Shown piece after piece: positions 1-7,509 of a stretch of 12,151 nt of DNA (positions are counted from its first letter, which is position 1; every line of letters begins with the position of its first letter). Under the pieces are notes generated by a model. The model had not been told where the DNA came from. It ran no database searches and saw only the letters and a list, made by a program, of their open reading frames with translations. The stretch covers positions 1 to 12,151 of the forward strand of contig CAKSHB010000040.1 of NCBI GenBank assembly GCA_934456295.1, read 5' to 3'. Both the position numbers and the translations under genes were made by a program. This stretch comes from an uncultured Clostridia bacterium (lineage in GTDB: Bacteria; Bacillota; Clostridia; UBA1381; UMGS1253).

Positions 1-1
1 T

Positions 2-496
2 AATTACGACCATGTCAAAAATGAGTACGATATACTGCGTGCTCAGCCCGGTGCACGTGAATTGTTAAACGATGCGCGTGAAAGCGGACTCAGCTCAAAA
101 GCGTACTTATCACAGCAGAAAATGCGCGACAAGCGTTCGCGTATGGAGGAGCTTATGAGCCGCGGCGTCGATGAAAAGACGGCGGATTATGTGACGGAGC
201 TTGAGAACAGACTTGAGAGCGAGCGTTTAAACGCTGAAAGCAAAAAGCCGTTTTATGAGTTTGTTAAAAGATATCCGAATATTAATCCTGAGGACATTTC
301 GGCGGAGGTTTGGCAGAAATTTCATGAAGGCATGGACCTTATTGCGGCATATGCAATTTGTGAAAATGAGAAGCTCAGAAACGAGGCGCAGATGCGCAGG
401 CAAAATGATGACACTCTTGCAAGAAGTGTCGGCAGCGCCTCTGGCAGTGTGCCCGACTATGTGCCCGATTCATTTCTGGAGGGGCTTTTAGGCTGA
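2..496 (+). CDS. Probable phage scaffold/capsid assembly protein, C-terminal part
   Basis: The reading frame is open from the left edge, so the true start lies upstream; the TTG at 62 is an internal leucine codon rather than a convincing start. The visible 164 residues are highly charged and mostly helical, with a likely coiled coil in the middle (rich in E, K, R and L). The tail is flexible and rich in G, S and P and ends in PDSFLEGLLG. I see no catalytic motif. A charged helical protein placed directly upstream of the major capsid gene is the usual position and composition of a head scaffold, which fills the procapsid and then leaves or is degraded. The function is inferred from position and composition, not from a recognised domain. 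Confidence 0.6.
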   Translation, partial: NYDHVKNEYDILRAQPGARELLNDARESGLSSKAYLSQQKMRDKRSRMEELMSRGVDEKTADYVTELENRLESERLNAESKKPFYEFVKRYPNINPEDISAEVWQKFHEGMDLIAAYAICENEKLRNEAQMRRQNDDTLARSVGSASGSVPDYVPDSFLEGLLG

Positions 497-504
497 GGCA
501 TACT

Positions 505-536
505 TTTGAAAGGTTCAAATTTGCATATTTTATGCA
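505..536 (+). repeat. Two tandem small palindromes ahead of the capsid gene
   Basis: TTTGAA-AGG-TTCAAA (505-519) is followed two bases later by TGCATA-TTT-TATGCA (522-536). Each has a perfect 6-bp arm and a 3-nt loop. They sit in the 94-bp gap between the scaffold and capsid genes and could shape the mRNA end or bind a protein. Both are AT-rich, so a chance origin is possible. No convincing promoter pair was found in the gap. Confidence 0.35.
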
Positions 537-590
537 TGGTTTGACCTGCTTTAAAAATTTTAAACAAAACTGAAAGGAAAGTGATTTATT

Positions 591-1634
591 ATGGCAATTA
601 ATCTTGCGGCAAAATATTCGGACAAAATAGCAAACATGTATACTGTGGGTTCGCTTGTGGCGGACAAAACCTCGAATGAGTGGGATTTCAGCGGTGTGAA
701 AACCGTAAAAATCTATACGCCTCAGACGGTTGAGCCTGTTGATTACACAAGAAACGGTCAGAACCGCTTCGGAACACCGGTTGAGATGGCCGACACTGTT
801 CAGGAGCTTACCATGACGCAGGACAAGAGCTACTCAATCATAATCGATAAGGGCAACAACAATGAGCAGATGCTCGTTAAAAATGCAGGCAAAATGCTTA
901 AGCTTCAGACAAACGAGAAGGTTGTGCCTATGGTGGACAAGTATGCGCTTGCGCGCTACTGCGACCTTGCCGGCACTGTTGCAGGCATAACAAAGCCCAC
1001 AAAAACCACTGTAATTTCCGCTATCGGCGATGCATGCCAGAAGCTTGACGATGCGTGTGTGCCGTATGACAACCGTTACCTCTATGTTACGGGCGAAATG
1101 TACAGCCTTATCCGTCAGTCAACCGAGTTTCTGGGTTTGGAATCTTTGGGCGAGCAGGCTTTGGCAAAGGGTATAGCAGGCGAGGTATTCGGCGCAAAAA
1201 TCGTAAAGGTGCCTGCAAGTTATCTGCCGAAGAATGTATTCTTCCTTCTTACGCACAAGGACGCGGTGGTTCTGCCGTATAAAATCCGTGACGCGAAGGT
1301 TCATCAGGATCCGCCGGGAATAAGCGGCGCTCTTCTTGAGGGCAGAAACAATTACGATGCATTTGTTATCGGTGCAAGATGCATGGGTGTGTATGCGGCT
1401 GTGGCAAGCAGCGAGGTTACGGCAGCGCCGGAAATATCGGTGGCAAGCGGTAATGCCACGATTACTTCGTCAACATCGGGCGCAGAAATTTATTACACAC
1501 TTGACGGTACTGATCCCAGATACAGCGGCAATGCGGAGAAGTATTCATCGGCTGTAAGCGTTACATCGGCGCAGAAGATAAGAGCTTATGCAAAGGCTGA
1601 GGGCAAGTTTACATCGGCGCTTGCTGAGGCGTAA
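591..1634 (+). CDS. Major capsid protein with C-terminal chitobiase-like domain
   Basis: This 347-residue protein has the look of the Firmicutes prophage major capsid family. The N-terminal AAKYSDKIANMYTVGSLVA segment and the later VEMADTVQELTMTQDKSYS and DKGNNNEQM segments are typical, and the body (residues 1-275) would form the HK97-type shell subunit. Residues 279-347 read as a separate chitobiase/beta-hexosaminidase C-terminal-like domain (CHB_HEX_C_1 type), shown by the segments GAEIYYTLDGTDP and IRAYAKAEGKFTS. That domain is an Ig-like beta sandwich expected to project from the capsid surface. The ATG follows AAAGGAAAGTGAT (573-585), a good ribosome binding site. The protein follows the scaffold candidate and precedes connector and nozzle candidates. 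The capsid call is strong; the surface-decoration role of the extra domain is inferred. Confidence 0.88.
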   Translation: MAINLAAKYSDKIANMYTVGSLVADKTSNEWDFSGVKTVKIYTPQTVEPVDYTRNGQNRFGTPVEMADTVQELTMTQDKSYSIIIDKGNNNEQMLVKNAGKMLKLQTNEKVVPMVDKYALARYCDLAGTVAGITKPTKTTVISAIGDACQKLDDACVPYDNRYLYVTGEMYSLIRQSTEFLGLESLGEQALAKGIAGEVFGAKIVKVPASYLPKNVFFLLTHKDAVVLPYKIRDAKVHQDPPGISGALLEGRNNYDAFVIGARCMGVYAAVASSEVTAAPEISVASGNATITSSTSGAEIYYTLDGTDPRYSGNAEKYSSAVSVTSAQKIRAYAKAEGKFTSALAEA

Positions 1635-1659
1635 GATATTTTAAAGATTTTGTCAGGCG

Positions 1660-1681
1660 CGGGGCGGAGTTTTTCGCCCCG
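1660..1681 (+). other. GC-rich hairpin between capsid gene and next gene
   Basis: CGGGGCG (1660-1666) and CGCCCCG (1675-1681) form a perfect 7-bp stem with an 8-nt loop. No T run follows, so it is not a classical intrinsic terminator. Just after the most highly expressed virion gene, such a hairpin could slow RNA decay or cause partial termination, giving more capsid than downstream protein. That role is inferred. Confidence 0.55.
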
Positions 1682-1717
1682 TGAAACAATATGGATTTTG
1701 AATGGGGTGATGTAATT

Positions 1718-2089
1718 TTGAAGGTATCTGAATTATTTTCACGCGCGCTTGCACTCCTCAATGAGGACGAAAGCAGAGCAAAAAGCTTTAAGAAAAATGT
1801 GCTGCCGCTCGTAAATCAAATTCTTGCACAGACACTTTCGGCAGAAAATGCGATAAGAGATGCGGCAGGAGAGATGCGGCTTGATGAGGCGCAGAAGGTG
1901 TCGGGCTTTGATGAGGATATATGCTACAACAAAAACTTTGCGGCGGAATGTTTTCCGTATGCGCTTGCGGCACTTCTGTGTGCCGATGACGATAAACCTA
2001 TGTCAAACGCCATGGGAGATGAATTTGAACGCCTCAAGAAAAAGTACAGCGTGGCAAATTTTGAGGATATAAACAACTGCTATGCGTAA
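1718..2089 (+). CDS. Probable head-tail connector / head completion protein (TTG start)
   Basis: From the preferred TTG start this is a 123-residue, mostly helical protein beginning MKVSELFSRALALLNED, with no recognised catalytic motif. I prefer TTG 1718 over the in-frame ATG at 1691. TGGGGTGAT lies 8 bases upstream of the TTG, whereas the ATG has no Shine-Dalgarno sequence and abuts the hairpin at 1660-1681. Small helical proteins between the capsid gene and tail genes commonly act as adaptor or head-closure rings between portal and tail. The assignment is by position and size only. It ends 19 bases before the next start, so the two genes are almost certainly co-translated from one mRNA. Confidence 0.6.
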   Translation: MKVSELFSRALALLNEDESRAKSFKKNVLPLVNQILAQTLSAENAIRDAAGEMRLDEAQKVSGFDEDICYNKNFAAECFPYALAALLCADDDKPMSNAMGDEFERLKKKYSVANFEDINNCYA

Positions 2090-2108
2090 GGAGAGGAGGA
2101 GATAAAAA

Positions 2109-4436
2109 ATGGCGCTGAACTTTAAAAGCACGACGGCGGAAAAGATGTATGTGCAGGAGGAGTTCTGCGGGGCAGACTTCGGCACACAGCCGTCAAAGGT
2201 ATCTCCGAAACGTTCGCCGGAAACAAAAAACATGCTGATAAACCGAAACGGCTATGTCGAAAAGCGCACGGGATATCGGCGCATGCTTGAGAGCAGCGGA
2301 AACGTAAACGGCATATTTGAGTATATATGCGCCGAAAACGGCGCTGCGTACTATTTTACGCATATCGGGACAAGCCTGTATAAATTCAGCTTCGGCACAG
2401 ACGGGCGCATGATACTCGGAGAGCAAATCCTTACGGGGCTGCGCGATAAAAAAAGCCGCGGTTTCACAATCGGCGGTGCGCTGTATATAATCGGCGCCGG
2501 ACATATAAAGATTTGTTATGACGCTGTGGCAGGCGCGCTGTGCTATGGATTTGTGAACAAAGCATGCAGCATAAACAAAGAGCAGGACGCGCCCGTTATC
2601 GTTTCGGGCAGACATCAGGCGAGCGGCACAAACACGGGCTTTGACGGTACGCCGCAGGATTATTGCGGCGACAACACATACAAAAAGATACAGTTTGCAC
2701 AGGATTATTACGGCTTTAAGCAAAATCAGAGCAAGCTGTATGTTGCGCCGCCGGAGGAGGCAAACAAGGTGAGAGTTTCCTCGGTATATTTCAAAAAGGA
2801 CGGCACGGACTATGTAAACTATGAACGCGTGAAGGAGTGCAATTACATTGTCGGCACGGACAAAGACGGGCTGTATATAAAGCTTTGCTACTATGCATCG
2901 AACTACTTTGCGGAGTCGTGTCATTGCGCACCGTATGTCATATTGCAGTATAACAAATTTGTGTATGCGCCGACGGTCATAACAAACCGCGCTCCGATAT
3001 ATGTGAAAAGTCTTGCGGAAAATGATTATGCGGCGGGTGAAACGGGCACGGCCTGCTATACGGGCGAGGTTCTTGAGGGCGTAAATCTTGCGTCGGGGCT
3101 TTGCAGAGTTGATTTTTATGTGAATGGCGGAAACGGGGGCGCACTGAGGCTGTATCTTGAAAATGCGGAGTATGTGACGGGGATATACCGTGACGGCGTA
3201 CTTGTGCAGAAATACCGTGACGACACAAATGAACAGACGGTTCTGCCCGAACCTTCGGCAGGCTACATACTCGTAAACAGAGGCGGCAGCGTTATAACCG
3301 TGGAATACATGCGCTCGGGGACGAAGGAGATAATCGATGAGTGCGACATATATGCGCTCTACGGCGGTGACAACGATACACGCGTATTTCTGAGCGGAAA
3401 CGAAAAGTACAGAGCGCGCGATTTTGCGAGCGGGCTGTTTGACGCAAGCTATTTTTCCGATTTGATGTATACGGACGTGGGGGCAGATGAGTCGGCGATA
3501 GTCGGCTACCAGAAGCTGTACGGCAGTCTGATAATCGTAAAGGACGGACGCGGAAACGACAGCACGCAGTATCTGCGCACATTTTCGCTCTCCACGGGGT
3601 CGGACGGGACATCGTCGCCCGTATTTCCCGTAAAACAGGGCAATGCGTCATACGGTGCGATAAGCAAAAGCTCGTTTAAAAACGCGGGCGGAGTTCCTAT
3701 GTATATGGGGCGCGACGGCGTGTTTGCATTGCAGGGCACATCGGTTGAAAATCAGAACAACACCGTGAGCGTGTCAAAGCTTGTTGACAGACGGCTTTTG
3801 AATGAGGACGGGCTTGAAAAAGCGGTGTGTATATATTTTGAGGGCAGATATTATGTTTTCACGGGCACGCATGCATATGTGTGCGATACGAAAAACGGCT
3901 TTGAATGGTTTTATTTCGACTCTCTGCCGCCCGTACGCTGTGCATGGGTGCATGAAAAAATGCTCTGCATCGGCGGAAGCGACGGGAAAATATACCGCTT
4001 TATGCATGAGGACGAAAAAAACGCCTACTATGACGACGTATCGCTTGACGGCGGAGTTACTGCGGCAAAGGCGATTGAGGCGGTATGGGAAACGCCCGTG
4101 AACACGCTTGGCGAATATGCAAACTACAAAACAATCCGCAACTGCTATATAACCTGTATGCCGCACGGCAGAAGCAGCGTCAAGGTATATTACAACACGA
4201 ATGAGGATTACCGCGACTGGGTGCTGGGCGAAAATATTGATTTATTTTCATTTGACGATGTGGATTTCGGGCGGTTTACGTTTAACACGATATCGGCGCC
4301 GTTTGTGTTTGCAACGGGCGTGAAGGTGAAAAACGTATATGTTTTCGGGCTGCGGCTTGTGAATGATACGCCGGGCGAGCCGTTCGGATTTTTGGCGCTG
4401 TCGGTAAAATACCGCAGCGGAAAATATGTGAAGTAA
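2109..4436 (+). CDS. Phage tail nozzle / packaged-DNA stabilization-like protein
   Basis: This 775-residue protein lacks a signal peptide or membrane helix and is dominated by short beta strands. Near the N-terminus (residues 33-58) it carries the pattern SP...KNMLINRNGYVEKRTGYR. That pattern resembles the start of podovirus nozzle and P22 gp10-like packaged-DNA stabilization proteins. Around residues 527-543 it has MYMGRDGVFALQG, and further on YYVFTGTHAYVCD and MLCIGGSDGKIYRF. These are repeated strand-turn-strand motifs expected of a beta-propeller. Such proteins form the hub or tube closing the short tail and holding the packaged DNA. The start is set by a strong GAGAGGAGGAGAT (2092-2104). 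It lies between a connector candidate and the tail fibre, which fits a hub to which fibres attach. An alternative is a large siphovirus tail-tip protein, but no tape measure is present. Confidence 0.55.
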   Translation: MALNFKSTTAEKMYVQEEFCGADFGTQPSKVSPKRSPETKNMLINRNGYVEKRTGYRRMLESSGNVNGIFEYICAENGAAYYFTHIGTSLYKFSFGTDGRMILGEQILTGLRDKKSRGFTIGGALYIIGAGHIKICYDAVAGALCYGFVNKACSINKEQDAPVIVSGRHQASGTNTGFDGTPQDYCGDNTYKKIQFAQDYYGFKQNQSKLYVAPPEEANKVRVSSVYFKKDGTDYVNYERVKECNYIVGTDKDGLYIKLCYYASNYFAESCHCAPYVILQYNKFVYAPTVITNRAPIYVKSLAENDYAAGETGTACYTGEVLEGVNLASGLCRVDFYVNGGNGGALRLYLENAEYVTGIYRDGVLVQKYRDDTNEQTVLPEPSAGYILVNRGGSVITVEYMRSGTKEIIDECDIYALYGGDNDTRVFLSGNEKYRARDFASGLFDASYFSDLMYTDVGADESAIVGYQKLYGSLIIVKDGRGNDSTQYLRTFSLSTGSDGTSSPVFPVKQGNASYGAISKSSFKNAGGVPMYMGRDGVFALQGTSVENQNNTVSVSKLVDRRLLNEDGLEKAVCIYFEGRYYVFTGTHAYVCDTKNGFEWFYFDSLPPVRCAWVHEKMLCIGGSDGKIYRFMHEDEKNAYYDDVSLDGGVTAAKAIEAVWETPVNTLGEYANYKTIRNCYITCMPHGRSSVKVYYNTNEDYRDWVLGENIDLFSFDDVDFGRFTFNTISAPFVFATGVKVKNVYVFGLRLVNDTPGEPFGFLALSVKYRSGKYVK

Positions 4437-4451
4437 ACGGAGGGATAAAAC

Positions 4452-6227
4452 ATGGCATTATCGGATTACAGGATAAACAGCTTTACAAAGCCTGTGAGCG
4501 CGCTTGACGATAAGCCGCAGATGAGTGCGGCACAGCTGAAGGAGTGGTTTGACTCGAACAGCACAAAGGAGCTTAAAGAGAGTGTGAACGGGCTGATAGA
4601 TGAGCTTGGCGAGGTGCTGTCGGGCAAGGTTGATACGGCTGACGGCAAGGATTTGTCGAGCAATGACTACACCGATGAGGACAAAGCGAAGGTGCACGAA
4701 CACGCCAACAAGGCAGTGCTGGATAAGATTACGGCGGCGCCTGCGCTTGCAACGGAAAATCTGCCGCGCATATCATGGGAGGCTATGGACACATTCGACG
4801 GCGAGGTTGCTGTTGTGGAAAAGGTTGAAAATACTATGGACAGCGATACGCCTATATGGACAGATAATGAAGGAACGGCATACTACAGCGGATATCACTA
4901 TGAATATAACTATATTTTGATGCAGCATATCAAATATTGCGCTCAGGTATATGATGACGGCAATAATGCCAGCCGTGACGGGTTTGACGAAAGAACGCAG
5001 ATATTATACTGCCCCGACGGAAGCGTAAAAATGAGGACGGGCGACAGTAACGCTACGGGTGGAGAGTCTTTTACATGGACAGACTGGCAAACCGTCGGTG
5101 TGCCGGTGAATGCAGCCGATAAAGCAAAGGTGGACAAAATCGACACACTTCAATCCACGGTAAAAGTTATATCGGACAAGGTTTTCCGCGAGTCGCCGAA
5201 AACATGGGCAGATGTGCAGAGTATCGTGCGTGCAGGGCTTGCAAATGAATATTTCAACATAGGCGACCAGCTTACATGCAGTCATGATACATACGGCACA
5301 CTTACGTGGGATATTATCGGTATTGACTGCGAAACACCTGCCGACACAACAAAGACGCACAGCCTTACATTGCAGCTGCACAGACTGTGTACCACGTTTG
5401 CATTTGACGCGTCCGAAGCATTGTACTATGCAGATACCGAGCTTGCGGCAGGAACATATAACTTCACTCTACTGTCCGGCTATGACACAGCATACGGCGG
5501 CGGCAAAACGTACCAGTTTACACTTGCAAATGCCGTTCCGTCAGGCGGACAGATAATGTTTCCGTGGAAGTACAATACACAGGCGGCTGACACAAAAATA
5601 TCGACATATGCAAGCAAAACGAGCCTTACTCCGATTGAAACAGTTTCGGTAACCGAGGGCAGCGGCGGTACGGCACTTACAAGCACAAATCATACACACT
5701 GTGTCAGATACGGTTCAAACCGCTGGAGCAAGTCATTGGTGCGTCAGTGGCTCAACTCGACCGCCGATGCAGGAGCATGGTGGACATCGCAAAGCAACTA
5801 TGACCGCCCTATAGAGCGAGTGAATACTGAGGCAGGATTTCTTAAAGGCATAAACGCTGATTTTCTGTCTGTAATAGGCAGTGTGAAAAAAAGCACGGCA
5901 AAAAACCAAACAACAGAGGGCGGCGGTGCTGAAATTCTTGATGAGAAAATATTTTTGCCTTCGGCGGCAGAGGTTTACGGTACGAACGGAGGCAGTGAAG
6001 GGAACCCGTATCCGTATTATTCGCAAAACTCATCGCTGAGCGGTGCGGGAGGCGGAGCAGACACAAACCGAATAAAATATCTCGGAAGTACCGCTGAAAA
6101 ATGGTGGCTGCGTTCCTGTCATCAGTTCTCGGGAAATTATATGAGGCATGTTACCGTAACAGGGGCGATTGAAACAAACAATCCGCCTAATTCTTACGGC
6201 ATAACGCCTGTATGTGCGGTTGTATAA
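4452..6227 (+). CDS. Tail fibre with DUF6273/C-type-lectin-like receptor-binding tip
   Basis: The 591-residue protein has three parts. The N-terminus (about 1-60) contains ALDDKPQMSAAQLKEWFDS, an AxxLKxxFD element frequent in phage tail fibres and baseplate proteins and probably used for docking. Residues 60-245 are a shaft-like region with two short segments rich in D, K and A (near 72-95 and 215-240). Residues about 250-591 look like the DUF6273/formylglycine-generating-enzyme-like C-type lectin fold, with RWSKSLVRQWLN at 424-435, IFLPSAAEV at 500-508, WWLRS at 551-555 and a closing GITPVCAVV at 583-591. Such tips bind cell-surface ligands. In related proteins the stretch after WWLRS is the variable face, sometimes diversified by retroelements. 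A GGAGGG ribosome binding site lies 7 bases before the ATG. The fibre role is well supported; the receptor is unknown. Confidence 0.75.
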   Translation: MALSDYRINSFTKPVSALDDKPQMSAAQLKEWFDSNSTKELKESVNGLIDELGEVLSGKVDTADGKDLSSNDYTDEDKAKVHEHANKAVLDKITAAPALATENLPRISWEAMDTFDGEVAVVEKVENTMDSDTPIWTDNEGTAYYSGYHYEYNYILMQHIKYCAQVYDDGNNASRDGFDERTQILYCPDGSVKMRTGDSNATGGESFTWTDWQTVGVPVNAADKAKVDKIDTLQSTVKVISDKVFRESPKTWADVQSIVRAGLANEYFNIGDQLTCSHDTYGTLTWDIIGIDCETPADTTKTHSLTLQLHRLCTTFAFDASEALYYADTELAAGTYNFTLLSGYDTAYGGGKTYQFTLANAVPSGGQIMFPWKYNTQAADTKISTYASKTSLTPIETVSVTEGSGGTALTSTNHTHCVRYGSNRWSKSLVRQWLNSTADAGAWWTSQSNYDRPIERVNTEAGFLKGINADFLSVIGSVKKSTAKNQTTEGGGAEILDEKIFLPSAAEVYGTNGGSEGNPYPYYSQNSSLSGAGGGADTNRIKYLGSTAEKWWLRSCHQFSGNYMRHVTVTGAIETNNPPNSYGITPVCAVV

Positions 6228-6241
6228 GGAGGTTTTGCAGA

Positions 6242-6406
6242 ATGGAATTTAAAAAGCTGAACACAACGGTTGAGGAACGAAACAGAAACGAGGCTCTTGA
6301 GGCACAGAGCGCAAAGCAGAAGGCGGACATTGATTACATAGCGATGATGTGCGGAATAGAGCTTGAGAGCGAAACGGAGGAGGCGGAAGATGAGCAAATA
6401 CAGTAA
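6242..6406 (+). CDS. Small coiled-coil phage protein of unknown function
   Basis: This 54-residue protein starts at ATG 6242 behind a strong AAGGAGG (6226-6232). An in-frame ATG at 6212 overlaps the fibre gene and lacks a ribosome binding site. The sequence is a charged amphipathic helix (residues about 5-35) with an acidic tail (ELESETEEAEDEQ). Small proteins of this kind commonly sit between the fibre gene and xkdX in Firmicutes prophages. They may be fibre chaperones or minor tail parts, but nothing in the sequence proves either. Its last 17 bases overlap the start of the next gene in another frame, which suggests translational coupling. Confidence 0.6.
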   Translation: MEFKKLNTTVEERNRNEALEAQSAKQKADIDYIAMMCGIELESETEEAEDEQIQ

Positions 6407-6554
6407 GGTGAAGGACTACTACGACTGCGGACTGTGGAGTTTTGAGCGCGTAAAAAACGCCGTTATAAAGAAGTGGATTACGGCGGACGAATTTGAAGAA
6501 ATCACAGGCGAAATTTATGGGGCAAATATGGGTATAAAGCCGTGCGGCGAGTAG
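6390..6554 (+). CDS. xkdX: XkdX family phage protein
   Basis: This 54-residue protein contains the segments YDCGLWSFERVKNAVIKKW and ITADEFEEITGEIY. They match the XkdX family pattern of a small PBSX-type prophage protein normally found next to tail-fibre and lysis genes. The start at ATG 6390 is preceded by CGGAGGAGGCGGAAG, which lies inside the preceding gene. An upstream in-frame ATG-like extension (from 6363) would add basic residues not typical of the family. The molecular role of XkdX is unknown; it is generally listed as a tail-associated protein. The symbol is used for family membership only. Confidence 0.75.
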   Translation: MSKYSKVKDYYDCGLWSFERVKNAVIKKWITADEFEEITGEIYGANMGIKPCGE

Positions 6555-6557
6555 CGG

Positions 6558-6585
6558 TTAACATAATATCTGCATAAAATATATT
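6558..6585 (+). promoter_or_regulatory. Weak candidate promoter ahead of the endolysin gene
   Basis: TTAACA (6558-6563) and TATATT (6580-6585) are separated by 16 bases in the AT-rich 70-bp gap before the amidase gene. This gap is the largest in the operon after the scaffold-capsid gap, so an extra internal promoter for lysis genes is plausible. The matches are imperfect in AT-rich DNA, so confidence is low. Confidence 0.22.
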
Positions 6586-6624
6586 ATAAAATTATCCGAA
6601 AATATATTGAATGGAGATGATGAT

Positions 6625-7473
6625 ATGGATATAAACAAAAGCTATCCTTGCAAACAAACAAACTACCGAAAGGGACGGCGCGACAAGATAAAGTATATTG
6701 TGATACACTATGTCGGCGCAACGGGCAGTGCGCTTGATAACGTGAAATATTACGGTTCTGCCGACGTCGGGGCAAGCGCGCATTACTATGTGGGACATGC
6801 AAGCGAAAACGGCGCGGTATATCAGAGCGTTGCGCCCGAGAACTGCGCATGGCACTGCGGACATGACCCGGGCGGAAAATATTATCACCCCGAATGCCGC
6901 AATGATAACGCAATTGGGATTGAGATGTGTACTCACAAAACATCTGACGGGACATGGTATTTTGATGACATCACGGTAAAGAAAACAATCGAGCTTACAC
7001 GTGAGCTGATGAAAAAGTATGGCATAGATGTTGACCATGTGATACGTCACTATGACGTGACTCACAAACGCTGTCCGGCGCCGTATGTGAATGATGAGGC
7101 AATGTGGGGCAAATTCAGAGGCGCGCTGGTGAGCATAGATGAATACAGCGATGTGAACGACATTGTGTGGGAACTCGCCCACAGAGGTATTGTCGGTGAT
7201 TCCGGCGGCATGGTTTCAGAGATGGAGAAAAATCCGGACGGCAGGCTGTACTGGCTCGGGCGAAAGCTTGTGCATTATATACGCACGCATGAGAGCGACA
7301 TAAGGCAGAATACGGCGGAATATGAAGATGTACATGACATTGTCTGGGACTTGGGCTATCGCGGAATTGTGAGCGATTCTGCCGGCATGGAGGCGGAAAT
7401 GAATACGGACAAAAACGGCAGACTGTATTGGCTTGCAAGAAAAGGACTGCAATATCTGAGGCTGCGTGACTGA
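6625..7473 (+). CDS. Phage endolysin: N-acetylmuramoyl-L-alanine amidase (Amidase_2) with two C-terminal repeats
   Basis: The 282-residue enzyme is expected to cut the amide bond between N-acetylmuramic acid and L-alanine in peptidoglycan. Residues 20-155 form the Amidase_2/PGRP fold. The zinc ligands expected from T7 lysozyme are visible as H28 (YIVIHYVG), H142 and C150 (RHYDVTHKRCPAP), with the same 8-residue gap between the last two. Two related repeats follow, at 174-220 and 233-279. Each reads DxxDIVWxLxxRGIVxDSxGM, then GRLYWLxRK, and probably binds the cell wall. There is no signal peptide, so export depends on the holin encoded downstream. ATG 6625 is chosen over the TTG at 6607 because GGAGATGA precedes it at good spacing. 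The amidase call is firm; wall binding by the repeats is inferred. Confidence 0.88.
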   Translation: MDINKSYPCKQTNYRKGRRDKIKYIVIHYVGATGSALDNVKYYGSADVGASAHYYVGHASENGAVYQSVAPENCAWHCGHDPGGKYYHPECRNDNAIGIEMCTHKTSDGTWYFDDITVKKTIELTRELMKKYGIDVDHVIRHYDVTHKRCPAPYVNDEAMWGKFRGALVSIDEYSDVNDIVWELAHRGIVGDSGGMVSEMEKNPDGRLYWLGRKLVHYIRTHESDIRQNTAEYEDVHDIVWDLGYRGIVSDSAGMEAEMNTDKNGRLYWLARKGLQYLRLRD

Positions 7474-7509
7474 AAAAAATCGAATAAACATATGAAGGGC
7501 AGATGAAAA

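Noticed and set aside
541..564. TTGACC at 541 as the -35 of a capsid gene promoter
   Set aside because: No acceptable -10 box lies 16-18 bases downstream, so the capsid gene is more likely read from the upstream operon promoter.
1691..1717. N-terminal extension of the connector candidate from ATG 1691
   Set aside because: It lacks a ribosome binding site and adjoins the hairpin, while TTG 1718 has a well-spaced GGGGTGAT.
2193..2924. 243-residue open frame on the minus strand within the nozzle-like gene
   Set aside because: It is a shadow of the well-supported plus-strand gene, has no ribosome binding site and no recognisable domain, and has a cysteine/arginine-rich composition typical of antisense frames.
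6102..6227. Complete diversity-generating retroelement in this window
   Set aside because: Neither a reverse transcriptase nor a second copy of the variable stretch could be found by eye on either strand.
6592..7182. 196-residue open frame on the minus strand opposite the endolysin
   Set aside because: It lies opposite a clear Amidase_2 gene with visible zinc ligands and has no independent coding evidence.
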